Source of the DNA: CAYSBK01 sp964429265
GTDB lineage: Bacteria > Planctomycetota > Phycisphaerae > Sedimentisphaerales > Anaerobacaceae
Direction of reading: 5' to 3'
DNA: 37,653 nucleotides
Assembly: GCA_964429265.1 (NCBI GenBank)
Contig: CAYSBK010000005.1
Location: 1-37,653, forward strand
Program-made: the position numbers and the translations under genes
The notes under the pieces: generated by a model
Databases searched by the model: none
What the model was told of the DNA's origin: nothing
What the model saw: only the letters and a program-made list of their open reading frames with translations
Part shown: positions 25,300 through 33,718 of the stretch, piece by piece
Layout of the letters: each line of letters opens with the position of its first letter
Position numbering within the stretch: position 1 is the first letter of the stretch

Positions 25300-26787
25300 T
25301 CACGCGCCGACCGGCTGGGCTTTGGCCAGCGGCAGTTCAAAACCGAACGTGCTGCCCTGGCCCGGCTTGCTGGTTACAAACACCTTGCCGTTGTGCACTT
25401 TTTCCACTATCTGCTTGACCAGGTTCAGTCCAAGGCCCGTTCCCTTGGCCTGTGCCTTGTTCGCATCGACCCTGTAGAACTTGTCAAAGACATAGTCGAT
25501 TTCCTCTTCCGGTATGCCCACGCCGGTATCCGTTACGGTCACGCGGGCCGTCCGGGCGATTTCGTCGACTTCCGTTGAGACGGTCACCGTGCCGCCGGCC
25601 GGCGTGTACTTGACGGCGTTGCTGAGCAGATTGACGATGACCTGTGCCATCATATCCCTGTCGACGTTGACCTGGTCGAAGACTATGGGCTGCTGGCCCA
25701 CGATTTTTATGTTCTTCTCCTCCGCATAGCCCTTGATCATCTGCAATTGTTCCTCGATCAGCAGCATCAGGCTCTGCGGCTTCTTATCGACCTTTATCAG
25801 CCCGGACTCGATCCGCGAAATGTTGAGAATGTCTTCTATCAGGCGGTTGAGCCTATGGGCCTGCTTTTGAATTATCGTGCAGAACTCTTTTCTTGTTTCC
25901 TCGTCTTCCGCTTCGCCCTCCGCGAGCATCTCCGAGTAAGCGGTGATGGAGGCCAGCGGTGTTTTCAGCTCGTGCGAAACGTGGCTGACGAAGTCGTTCT
26001 TCATCTGGGATATTTCTTTCTCGCGGGTGATGTCGTGCAGTACCGCCACGACGCCGCAGACCTGCTTGTTGCCGTCATATACGCAGGAGGCCGTGCAGTC
26101 GAACACCTTTCGGCCGTGCCGGTCTTCAAAGACCATCTCCTGTTTTGCGGCCTGCTGCCGGATTTTCATCGTGTGGATGAGAAACTCCACGAAGCCGCTC
26201 TTGTCCGCACCTACCAGTTCGCCAATGGGCTTGTGGACGGCATCGGCGTGGCCGAAGCCCATCAGTTTCCCGGCCGACTCATTTGCCGTCACTACCTTGC
26301 CGAACTCGTCCACTACAATAACGGCATCGCGAATGCTGTATATGATGGCCTCGGCGTTACGCTTCTGCCTGTCGGATAGCTGCAACTGCAACTGCAGTTC
26401 ATCGAGCTGCCGGTCGTTCTCACCGGGACGTTCGAGCCTTTGCCCGATGGCTCTGTTCAAGGCTGCCGTGAAACGCTCCGCCGACCAGGTCGGCGGCAGG
26501 GCGTCCGTCGATGCTTCTACACTGTCGGTGCGGTCGCCGCTGAGTGACTCGACCACGCCCGAGACCCCCGAGGCCAGTTTTACCAGGTGCCACCCGAGAA
26601 ACACGACCGCCGCCGCTCCAACAAGACAAGCAACACCAGGTAACCCTGTGGGGCCGGCATAGTTATCCGACACGGCAGCCGTCGTGTCCGAAGCGATAAG
26701 ATTCCCCAACCCGACCGCCGCACAACAGCCCGCGGCGAAGATGGTTACGGCAATGTAAAGATTTCTGAGAGACTTCAACCCCGACAT
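25300..26787 (-). CDS. PAS-containing membrane histidine kinase (PhoR/VicK-like)
   Basis: This 495-residue kinase has two membrane helices (about 12-31 and 50-69) around a short external loop, a linker with coiled coil (about 100-145, QLDELQLQLQLSDRQKR), then a PAS domain (about 145-255, AIIYSIRDAVIVVDEFGKVV). The HisKA motif is HVSHELKTPLASI, with phospho-accepting H272. HATPase_c has NLLSNAVKYTPAGG, DTGVGIPEEEIDYVFDKFYR and GTGLGLNLVKQIV. The small external loop suggests that the PAS domain or the membrane is the sensor. It likely phosphorylates the CheY encoded next. It lies between the TPR lipoprotein and CheY genes in the leftward pilus operon. Confidence 0.94.
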   Translation of the reverse strand: MSGLKSLRNLYIAVTIFAAGCCAAVGLGNLIASDTTAAVSDNYAGPTGLPGVACLVGAAAVVFLGWHLVKLASGVSGVVESLSGDRTDSVEASTDALPPTWSAERFTAALNRAIGQRLERPGENDRQLDELQLQLQLSDRQKRNAEAIIYSIRDAVIVVDEFGKVVTANESAGKLMGFGHADAVHKPIGELVGADKSGFVEFLIHTMKIRQQAAKQEMVFEDRHGRKVFDCTASCVYDGNKQVCGVVAVLHDITREKEISQMKNDFVSHVSHELKTPLASITAYSEMLAEGEAEDEETRKEFCTIIQKQAHRLNRLIEDILNISRIESGLIKVDKKPQSLMLLIEEQLQMIKGYAEEKNIKIVGQQPIVFDQVNVDRDMMAQVIVNLLSNAVKYTPAGGTVTVSTEVDEIARTARVTVTDTGVGIPEEEIDYVFDKFYRVDANKAQAKGTGLGLNLVKQIVEKVHNGKVFVTSKPGQGSTFGFELPLAKAQPVGA

Positions 26788-26842
26788 TTCTGTGTCTCAA
26801 GTAATATCACCTTCATTCCATCAAGAACGCGTCGCTTCCGGC

Positions 26843-28051
26843 TCAGTCCCTGGCAAGCAGCCGCCCCAGTTTGCTGTCGGGCTGCAACTGAAGCGCCTTT
26901 CTGTAGGCGGCTTCCGCCTGGCTGAGCCGGCCCAGCTTTTCCTCGCAACGCCCAAGCATAAGCCAGGACAAAGCCCCGCAGTCGGGTCGCCCGGTCAGCT
27001 TTTCAAACGTCTCGGCGGCAGCCTGGTACTCGCCGCCGGCATACCGGGCGCAGCCAATGAGCGTCATTGCGTCGGCGTTACCCGGCTGCAGCGTCAAGGC
27101 TCTCTGGCCGCACATAACGGCCCTGCTGTGCAGCCCCGCACCGAGAGCCGCCTGCCCAAGCTTGATCCACACATCGGCATCGTTCCTGCATTCCACCGTG
27201 AGCTTGTCGTAGCAATCAACGGCGGTGTCGTACCGGCCGCTTTGCATACTGCACAGTGCTGCTATTTCGAGGTACAATTTCTTGGTTCGTTCCTGTACCG
27301 CCGCGACGCCGTCGTCATCGCTCGAGGCATTATCACATCGTTCGGCGAGACTCTTAAAGATTTCCGCCGCCTGCTTCGGCCTGCCGGCGAATATGTAGCA
27401 GTACCCCAGTGATTGGGCTATGTCGTGGTCATCCTCCGCAAGAAGCATCGCACGTTCGTAAAGTTTGATCGCCTCGTCGTACTGCCTGTTGCCGAACATT
27501 ATGTCCGCCGCCGCTACCTTCAGCGACACGTCCGCCGGTTTTTGTCGCATCTTCTCATTCAGCAGCGACAGTGCCTCCCGGGGTTGGCCGGAGGCAGCAC
27601 GACTTTGGGCAACGGCCAGAACGTAGTCGGTCTCGTCGCCGTCCAGTTCGAGCGCTTTTGTGTAGTATTCCAGCGCCTGGTCTGTCCGCCCGGACTGCTC
27701 GGCGGCTGCGCCAAGCCAGTACCATCCCTCGGCCAGGCTTTCGTCGAGCGTCACGGCCGCAAGCAATTCGGAGGCCGCCTGGCCGCCGCGGTCACGGGCC
27801 AGCAACAGTTTGCCGAAAAGCAGGTGAGCCTGCGCCGACTCCGGGTCGGCCTCCAGACACTCGGCTATATTCTTCCGGGCCTGCTCGTACTGGCCGCTCT
27901 CAAACTGCTGCTCGGCAAGCCTCAGCTTGATCTTCGCCGAAGCTTTCTGCCACCTCAGCTGGGCCGCTGCCTTGTTTTGCTGATGTGTCTGGCAGCCCGT
28001 GCATATGCACAGCACCAGTACCACCGCCGTCAATGCCGTCTTGCGCAACAT
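26843..28051 (-). CDS. TPR-repeat lipoprotein (PilF-like)
   Basis: This 402-residue protein has an export signal ending in a lipoprotein-like Cys: MLRKTALTAVVLVLCICTGC (C20). The residue at -3 is Cys rather than Leu/Val/Ile, so lipidation is probable but not certain. The rest is almost entirely tetratricopeptide repeats, about nine or ten, for example FESGQYEQARKNIAECLEAD, TDQALEYYTKALELDGDE, YDEAIKLYERAMLLAEDD and LSQAEAAYRKALQLQPDS. TPR lipoproteins such as PilF/PilW help secretins assemble in the outer membrane. Its place directly after the secretin gene supports that role, though it is longer than typical PilF (about 250 residues). Confidence 0.85.
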   Translation of the reverse strand: MLRKTALTAVVLVLCICTGCQTHQQNKAAAQLRWQKASAKIKLRLAEQQFESGQYEQARKNIAECLEADPESAQAHLLFGKLLLARDRGGQAASELLAAVTLDESLAEGWYWLGAAAEQSGRTDQALEYYTKALELDGDETDYVLAVAQSRAASGQPREALSLLNEKMRQKPADVSLKVAAADIMFGNRQYDEAIKLYERAMLLAEDDHDIAQSLGYCYIFAGRPKQAAEIFKSLAERCDNASSDDDGVAAVQERTKKLYLEIAALCSMQSGRYDTAVDCYDKLTVECRNDADVWIKLGQAALGAGLHSRAVMCGQRALTLQPGNADAMTLIGCARYAGGEYQAAAETFEKLTGRPDCGALSWLMLGRCEEKLGRLSQAEAAYRKALQLQPDSKLGRLLARD

Positions 28052-28101
28052 AAGTAATCTCCGTATCAGGCTTCAATCTCCAATCTTGTCCTCAAGCATA
28101 T

Positions 28102-28137
28102 CCGGGGTTCCCGGCCGAGTGTGTCCGGGAACCCCGG
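28102..28137 (-). terminator. Perfect 13-bp GC-rich hairpin between secretin and TPR genes
   Basis: CCGGGGTTCCCGG (28102-28114) and CCGGGAACCCCGG (28125-28137) are exact reverse complements around a 10-base loop. This is the strongest hairpin in the window, 20 bp after the secretin stop. On the transcribed strand it is followed by ATATGCTTGAGG, with no T-run, so it is either a non-canonical terminator or an mRNA-stabilising/processing element that would set TPR and downstream gene expression below that of the secretin. Confidence 0.55.
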
Positions 28138-28157
28138 CCTCCGGTAAACTCCAGCCG

Positions 28158-29969
28158 TTACCGCCTGTTCCACAAGGCTGCTTCTTCCTGCTCGATAACG
28201 CCGAGCATTATCCGCTCCATCCGGTCAAGCTCTTCGGGCACGGTTTCACGGATAATCCTTTCCTGCAGACGCAGTGCCTCGAGATAGCTCGGACGCAGGC
28301 GAAGAGTTTCCTTGATTTCCGCCTGGGCCTCAACCAGCTTGCCGGCCGTGTAAAGCTCAACGGCCTTGACATAGTGGTCCTCGGCTATGCGTGACCTGGC
28401 GATGCCCAGCACGTTCTGGCGGGCGCCGTAGCGTTTACGGCTGATGTCGGCCGCCCTGGCCTCGCCGTCGGTCTGGCCGGCCTGCTCGATGATGTGCGGC
28501 GTCAGCAGGATTATCACTTCCTCACGCTGCGTCTGGTCGGTGGTGCCCCTGAACAGCGCCCCTATGATGGGAATGTCACCCAGAAGGGGAATCTGTTGAC
28601 GGGTGCTGCTGACGACGTCCCTGAACAAACCACCCAACACTATCGTCTCGCCGTCCTTGACCACGATGTTCGTGCGAAGCTCGGTAGTGCTTTCATCCGG
28701 AACGCCCTGCTCGTTCAGCTCGGCGGTGCTGTCCTTCGGATAGATGTCCATCCTGATGTACCCGTCATCGCCGATGTACGGGCGGAAAACCAGTTGCGTA
28801 CCTGTCTGAAGGAACTTGACCTCGCCTTCGGTCGCGACGCCGCCGGTGCTTATCGTGGTGCTGCTTCTGTAGCCCAGGTTCCGGCCGATCAGCACCGTGC
28901 CTTCCTGCTTGTTCACGGCCAGGATCTTCGGATTGGCAAGGACCGTAACGTCAGTGACGGATTCCAGGGCCGTAATAAAGGCGATGAAATTGTCGGCACT
29001 GATGCCCGCCCTTAGACCTACACCACCAAATGTTGCAAAGCCCGTAACCTGCACGGGGCTTCCGGCAAACGTACCTGCAGCCACCTGCTCAAGCGGATTT
29101 TGCGAAGTAGACGTAACGGTAGTGTCGGTGCTTCCAACTTGTGAGGTCGTCTCGGTCGTCTGCAGGTCCACGCCGCCGAGGAAGTTGAGGTCGATACCGA
29201 GTTCCATACCTTCGGTCAGTCTTGCGCTGAGGATGGTTGCCTCGACGAGGACCTGCTTGGGTCTCTTGTCGAGCTTGGCGATTATCTCGGCGGCCTTGTC
29301 GATGTTCTCAGGAAAGTCATAAACCACGATGGTGTCGTTCTGGGCGAGACTGTCGCCGCCGCCGCCCGAGCTGATGCCGCCCGGCGAGCTGCCGCCGGTG
29401 GTTCCGCCGCTGCCGCCGCCGATATCTTTCTCGGCAGGTGTGCTGAACTCGATGACGGCTGCGCTGCTGAGCACCGGCTTGATTAACTTCGCTGCATCCT
29501 CAGCGGTGATGTAGTAAAGCGTAAAGACACGGTGAATCATCCGGTCGGTGTCGGACTTTATCTTCTTGTACTCCTCCTTGGTGTACACCTTGATGAGCTG
29601 GCCGACCTGCTCGTACTTGAGGTTCGGCCCCAGGATGGCCTCCATTGCTTCCTCGAAGGTAACGTTGTACAGCCTCGTAAACGACAATACGCCCGTGACG
29701 CTCGGCGAAGGCACGATGTTCTTCTGGTATTTTTGTGCAAGTACGCTAAGCGCCTCCTGTATCGTCGTGTCGGCGTTGAAGGTGATTGTCTGTACGGCCG
29801 CACCGGCCGAGGGCTGCGGCTGCCGGGCCGCATCGTCGGCGCGGGCCACGATCATAGCCTGCTGAGCGTCGCCCAGTGCCGCGGCCGCTGCAGCAGCCAC
29901 CACCAGCACAAACACCAGCCGATGGGGTGTGGCCGTCAATTTTCTCGAATAGGTTTTTCCAAAACGCAT
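28158..29969 (-). CDS. pilQ: Outer-membrane secretin PilQ/GspD with C-terminal helical extension
   Basis: This 603-residue protein forms the outer-membrane gate for the pilus. MRFGKTYSRKL at 29969 follows AAGGGGG and begins a signal peptide (about residues 17-36). An N-terminal N-type domain (about 58-130) has FNADTTIQEALSVLAQKY and an N1-like domain (140-240) contains a Gly/Ser-rich loop (184-205). The secretin domain (about 330-495) contains VTVLANPKILAVNKQEG, VKDGETIVLGGLF, IPLLGDIPIIGALFR and EVIILLTPHII. About 105 further residues (500-603) follow, with a TPR-like stretch, YVKAVELYTAGKLVEAQAEI, that ordinary secretins lack. It is in the pilMNOPQ order. No C-terminal pilotin Cys motif is visible. 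Confidence 0.93.
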   Translation of the reverse strand: MRFGKTYSRKLTATPHRLVFVLVVAAAAAAALGDAQQAMIVARADDAARQPQPSAGAAVQTITFNADTTIQEALSVLAQKYQKNIVPSPSVTGVLSFTRLYNVTFEEAMEAILGPNLKYEQVGQLIKVYTKEEYKKIKSDTDRMIHRVFTLYYITAEDAAKLIKPVLSSAAVIEFSTPAEKDIGGGSGGTTGGSSPGGISSGGGGDSLAQNDTIVVYDFPENIDKAAEIIAKLDKRPKQVLVEATILSARLTEGMELGIDLNFLGGVDLQTTETTSQVGSTDTTVTSTSQNPLEQVAAGTFAGSPVQVTGFATFGGVGLRAGISADNFIAFITALESVTDVTVLANPKILAVNKQEGTVLIGRNLGYRSSTTISTGGVATEGEVKFLQTGTQLVFRPYIGDDGYIRMDIYPKDSTAELNEQGVPDESTTELRTNIVVKDGETIVLGGLFRDVVSSTRQQIPLLGDIPIIGALFRGTTDQTQREEVIILLTPHIIEQAGQTDGEARAADISRKRYGARQNVLGIARSRIAEDHYVKAVELYTAGKLVEAQAEIKETLRLRPSYLEALRLQERIIRETVPEELDRMERIMLGVIEQEEAALWNRR

Positions 29970-30021
29970 TTCAAACCCCCTTTCACTGATTGTTCGTCGC
30001 ATTTCAAATACGGAATTTTTC

Positions 30022-30636
30022 CTACGATTGTCTGTTGTAGGCTTCAGACTGTTGAGACAGTTTCAAAACTACCTGTGATTTTCCACATCCAATCACAACC
30101 TTATCCTCGTCGATGGAAACTACTTCACATTCATACGTATCTTCTCCAATCTTAAGCAGGAACTGTTCGCCGCTGTGTAGTACCCGGTCGTTGACGAAGG
30201 CCTGGCGTTTTTCGCCGATGAGTATCGCCTGCAGCTTCAGGTTGGCGGCGACCCGGCGGATCATCGCCGCCTGGCCGCTGTGCGCCGCAACGTTCACCTC
30301 GCTGACCGACGAGTTGCTTGCGCCGCCCTTGCCGAAATCTCGCCACCGGTTCGACCTGAAGAAGTCTCTCACCAGCATATCGTTTCGGCCTTTTACTTTT
30401 GGTAACTCGATAAAAGCAACCTTCAATCCGTTATCTCCGGCGTCGGCCTGTGACGCGGATAGCCCCACTGCCGACCCGGCCTGCGCGGTCTTCGGGCCGC
30501 CTCGCAATAGTACGCGCACCCACATAAGCACCATCACGGCGACCAGCAACAGCGCGATGCCGACTTTCTTTCTGTCGGCGCCCAATCGACCGCCTGCAGT
30601 GGGTCGCATACCTGCTTTGTTTTGATATTTTGCCAT
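30022..30636 (-). CDS. Single-pass periplasmic protein in the PilP/GspC position
   Basis: This 204-residue protein has a short basic N-terminus, a membrane helix (about 25-44) and a periplasmic part. The C-terminal block (about 130-195) reads LKLQAILIGEKRQAFVNDRV and then TYECEVVSIDEDKVVIGCG. This matches the logic of the GspC homology-region/PilP fold, where a strand-rich domain displays an AxxxGxxR... pattern and docks on the secretin. Sequence similarity is weak, so the assignment rests largely on its position between pilO and pilQ. GGGGAAGG precedes the ATG. It probably links the PilMNO complex to the secretin. Confidence 0.7.
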   Translation of the reverse strand: MAKYQNKAGMRPTAGGRLGADRKKVGIALLLVAVMVLMWVRVLLRGGPKTAQAGSAVGLSASQADAGDNGLKVAFIELPKVKGRNDMLVRDFFRSNRWRDFGKGGASNSSVSEVNVAAHSGQAAMIRRVAANLKLQAILIGEKRQAFVNDRVLHSGEQFLLKIGEDTYECEVVSIDEDKVVIGCGKSQVVLKLSQQSEAYNRQS

Positions 30637-30654
30637 AACCTTCCCCGGCCCCGC

Positions 30655-31197
30655 TCAACCGTTCGGCGACGTCGGCCTGTAATAAATAAACGCCTCGGCC
30701 TGCATCGTGATTCGACCGCTGAAATCCTTGTCGTTCGCAAGCTTGACCTTCTTTATCCGCACCAGCCTGTCGATGTCCTGCAACGACACGAAAAACTCGA
30801 ATACCTGTTTCAGTTCGCCGACGCACCGCATACTAACCGGTATGCACCGCAGCGCACCGACCTCGACCTCCTCGCCGGGCTCGATCAACTGGTCCGTCAG
30901 TGCACACCGGTCCATCATGCCCGCGATGGTCTGCAGGAACGGCCCGAGTTGCCTGTCGTGTGGTATCTTTGAATCGTAGTCGCCGACCGTGCTTTGCAGT
31001 TCGACAAGGTGCCGTTTCAACTGCGGCAACTGCCCGGCCTGCGCCGTGGTCCGCGATGCTTCGGCACGGGCTGCCGCGGTCGCACGCTGAAGCTGCTGCA
31101 TCTGCCGCCGCCGCGGCAAATATCTGAACACCACGAAGCCTCCTATCAGCAGCCCCGCTGCAGCCAGTATCAATATTTGTCGCCTGTCAGTTAACAT
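30655..31197 (-). CDS. pilO: Type IV pilus alignment protein PilO
   Basis: This 180-residue inner-membrane protein forms heterodimers with PilN to align the machine. The start MLTDRRQILILAAAGLLIGG at 31197 gives a cytoplasmic tail, a helix (about 8-26), a coiled coil (about 30-70, QMQQLQRATAAARAEASRTT) and a ferredoxin-like periplasmic domain (about 80-175). The domain has IAGMMDRCALTDQLIEPGEE and FEFFVSLQDIDRLVRIKKV, the pattern seen in PilO. A longer in-frame start would run into pilN. It lies 22 bp after pilN and 18 bp before the PilP-like gene. Confidence 0.85.
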   Translation of the reverse strand: MLTDRRQILILAAAGLLIGGFVVFRYLPRRRQMQQLQRATAAARAEASRTTAQAGQLPQLKRHLVELQSTVGDYDSKIPHDRQLGPFLQTIAGMMDRCALTDQLIEPGEEVEVGALRCIPVSMRCVGELKQVFEFFVSLQDIDRLVRIKKVKLANDKDFSGRITMQAEAFIYYRPTSPNG

Positions 31198-31219
31198 CTG
31201 TTTAGTTATCGAATCACGC

Positions 31220-31915
31220 TCAGCCGGCCTTGGCGTTCGCATTTGCAACCGCCACGTCCTTGTAGTTGGCCAGAAAGCTGGTAACTTCAAACTCGCTTAC
31301 ATCAAGGCTCGTGTCACCCTCGGTCGTCCTCAGGCCCTTGTTGCGACAGGATGCGGTCACGTCGCGGAAGTAAGGCGAATCTTCGAGCCGCACCACCAGA
31401 CCCGCCACCTTGTCTGCGCTGGCCGCAACACCTTTCAGCAACACCCTGAAGCGTACGCTGCCGACGGCGAACCTGTCCCGGCCGGCGACCGCGCTGCCTG
31501 CGGGTCTCACGGTGGAACCTGCGGATGGGCTGCCTGCGCCGCCGGCCTTGAATTGTTCCGCAGTAAGCAGCACTTCGCTTAACACCACCCCTTTCTCGAC
31601 CAGGAAGCTCAACTCGCCGATGACGCTTGCCAGGTCGATTCTTGAATCGAGCCTTCCTATCTGTTCGGCCCTTTCTTCAAGCGCGGCCGCTTGTGCCGTA
31701 AGCTGCGAAAATTGCTGCGCCTGAGCTACGACCTGGCTCGGCGGCTTCAGCATCGCCAGCTCCGCCTGCATCCGCGATACCGAGCGCCCCGCCGCCAGGT
31801 CCCACGCCAGCATTATTGCCAGCAACCCACCCAGCGCTATGTACTGGATTCGGAAACGCACTTGCTGGCGCTTGCCGCTGACGTACCACTCTGGAAGAAA
31901 GTCGATTTCTTTCAT
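31220..31915 (-). CDS. pilN: Type IV pilus alignment protein PilN
   Basis: This 231-residue protein starts MKEIDFLPEWYVSGKR, the N-terminal motif (INLLP-like) that docks into the groove of PilM. A membrane helix follows (about 21-41), then a coiled coil (about 45-90) and a periplasmic ferredoxin-like domain (about 95-215) with an Ala/Gly/Ser-rich loop. ATG 31915 is 5 bp past the pilM stop; the longer in-frame start would run through pilM. The last residues (NANAKAG) are low complexity. It partners PilO and the PilP-like protein in the inner-membrane alignment subcomplex. Confidence 0.86.
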   Translation of the reverse strand: MKEIDFLPEWYVSGKRQQVRFRIQYIALGGLLAIMLAWDLAAGRSVSRMQAELAMLKPPSQVVAQAQQFSQLTAQAAALEERAEQIGRLDSRIDLASVIGELSFLVEKGVVLSEVLLTAEQFKAGGAGSPSAGSTVRPAGSAVAGRDRFAVGSVRFRVLLKGVAASADKVAGLVVRLEDSPYFRDVTASCRNKGLRTTEGDTSLDVSEFEVTSFLANYKDVAVANANAKAG

Positions 31916-31920
31916 AATTC

Positions 31921-33141
31921 TCAGCTTCGCATAACGCACTCGGGGATGGCCCGAAGCCACGAACGACCGCCGGTAATCTGCTTGCGCCCCTTCAGGCTCA
32001 AGCCCACCGCCACCGCCCACTCGCAAAGAACCGCACGCTTGTCACTGTCGAAATCCAGGTTGGTCATATCGAAGCCCCGCATAGGCTGAGCCAGTTCGGC
32101 CTCCACCGCCAGGCGCCTCCTCAAAACATTCAGAAGGATCCGCTCGTATGCCTCGCCTCCGCTGAAAACCGCCCGCTCGACGTGCTTGCCTCTAAAAGTA
32201 ACCGTGTAATATCTGAAGCACAGTGATATTTCTCTGGCCAGCTTTTCGGCAACGGACTCGATTGCATCAATAATTACCTGGCGGGTCGACGAATCAAGAA
32301 TCTGAGCCGCCGCCTGCTCGACAGGCTGGCTGATGTTTTCGCTGTCGCAGCCGCCGGTTACCCCCGTCGACGATTCCGCGATGTTTCTTTCCGCATTCAG
32401 CCTGGCGCGGAGGCTCTGAGCCTGTGAAATGCTTACGCCAAGTTTCGCCGATATTTCCTTGTTGAAATTGTGCCCGCCGATGGCGATCTGCTTTACAAAG
32501 GTAATCCGGCGACCGCGTCCGAATACAACGGTCGTAAACCGGCTGCCGAGGTCTATGAACACCACCGCCCGTTCCTGGTCTTCCTGGCGCTGCAGCAGTC
32601 GCTCGAAGCACCTGAAAAGTGCACAGGGCAATGCGTCCAGCCCCACCGGTCTCAATCCCATCTCCTGCAGGAACGCAATGTGCTCATTGACGGATTGCTC
32701 GGCCGCGGCAAACAAGATGAACTCGTTCTTGAGCTCGTCGCCATGGTGCACGTCGCCGGCGGGGATGTACCTTATGCAGTCACGCGCGGGGTCCAGCCCG
32801 AATCGCTGGGCGGCTTCCTGGCGCAATGTCTGGTCGAGTTCCGCGGCCTCCTCCGCGTCCAGCCGCAGGCTCGTGATGCGAAGCTCGTCGCTCGGCAGGA
32901 AGGAAACCACGTCCCTGCGCCGGAACTTACCTTCGGCCAGCGCCCGCTGAACCGCCGAAATGATCACCTTGCGTCTGCGCTGCTCGTCGTCGAGGGCGTC
33001 CGGATCGATGGCAACAGACCGGGCCGCGACCGCGCTGAGCCGACCCTCGGTCGCCGCCAACTGCAGCATCCTCACCGAACTGTGACCGATGTCCAGTCCT
33101 ATCGGCAAAGTCCCCCTTGTTTTGAGCTTCCAGTCAGGCAT
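31921..33141 (-). CDS. pilM: Type IV pilus actin-like ATPase PilM
   Basis: This 406-residue cytoplasmic protein has the actin/FtsA fold and binds the PilN N-terminus. The start MPDWKLKTRG at 33141 places the phosphate-1 motif PIGLDIGHSSVRMLQL at about residue 13. The second phosphate motif is VVFIDLGSRFTTVVF, and the adenosine motif is VFSGGEAYERILL. Middle segments DELRITSLRLDAEEAAELDQ and RQEAAQRFGLDP resemble PilM. It is followed directly by pilN, pilO and the PilP-like gene, and precedes them in expression, as in most pilMNOPQ operons. Confidence 0.92.
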   Translation of the reverse strand: MPDWKLKTRGTLPIGLDIGHSSVRMLQLAATEGRLSAVAARSVAIDPDALDDEQRRRKVIISAVQRALAEGKFRRRDVVSFLPSDELRITSLRLDAEEAAELDQTLRQEAAQRFGLDPARDCIRYIPAGDVHHGDELKNEFILFAAAEQSVNEHIAFLQEMGLRPVGLDALPCALFRCFERLLQRQEDQERAVVFIDLGSRFTTVVFGRGRRITFVKQIAIGGHNFNKEISAKLGVSISQAQSLRARLNAERNIAESSTGVTGGCDSENISQPVEQAAAQILDSSTRQVIIDAIESVAEKLAREISLCFRYYTVTFRGKHVERAVFSGGEAYERILLNVLRRRLAVEAELAQPMRGFDMTNLDFDSDKRAVLCEWAVAVGLSLKGRKQITGGRSWLRAIPECVMRS

Positions 33142-33163
33142 TTGCACTTTGCACCTTGTCGGC

Positions 33164-33718
33164 TCAATTCTGGATGGAAATGAATCCCGTAACCGGCTCG
33201 ACATTGACCGTGACAACCGTGGTACCGGCCTGCAGGGTTACCTGGCCGCTGTTGAGAGGGCTGCCGCTACCGTTGTAGGGGCTGCCGAGGTAATCAAAGC
33301 GTACCTCGCCTGTGCCGTCGAAATCAGCGGCGGTGATATCCACCTTGTCCAGTCCTTCCCCGGCAAGGTCGATAACGTAGTTAAAGCCCTTCTTGACGGG
33401 ATGCGGTATTACGTTGCCGGCCTGGTCTTCTATGCGGTAACTGTCCGCCACCGTGTCGAACACCACTGCAAACCTCTGTCCTCTCGTGATTGCAAGGCTC
33501 TTGGCGTACTCGAGGTCCGCGGCGACCATATCCGCCGCAGAGCGAATCTGCATTCCCGACGCCGAGCTGGCAAGCGGTATCACTACCGCCGCCGCGACGG
33601 CGATCAGCACCACCACGATCAGGATTTCCAGGATTGTAAAACCCCGCGCCGCCGCAGTGTTGGCGCACGTTCCGTTTATCGGGTGCGGCAACTTCAGGCC
33701 GTCTGTTTGCTGGTACAT
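33164..33718 (-). CDS. GspH/FimT-like minor (pseudo)pilin
   Basis: This 184-residue pilin-like protein starts at ATG 33718 with AAGGTTGG upstream. It has an unusually long 26-residue leader ending Gly, then the mature N-terminus FTILEILIVVVLIAVAAAVV with Glu at position 5. The helix leads into AASDMVAADLEYAKSLAITRGQ-like sequence (here SAADMVAADLEYAKSLAI), characteristic of GspH/FimT, and a beta-rich C-terminal domain ending GFISIQN. Prepilin peptidase should cleave after G26. It probably primes or caps the fibre. It opens the group pilM-N-O-P-Q after the structured 411-bp gap. Confidence 0.88.
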   Translation of the reverse strand: MYQQTDGLKLPHPINGTCANTAAARGFTILEILIVVVLIAVAAAVVIPLASSASGMQIRSAADMVAADLEYAKSLAITRGQRFAVVFDTVADSYRIEDQAGNVIPHPVKKGFNYVIDLAGEGLDKVDITAADFDGTGEVRFDYLGSPYNGSGSPLNSGQVTLQAGTTVVTVNVEPVTGFISIQN

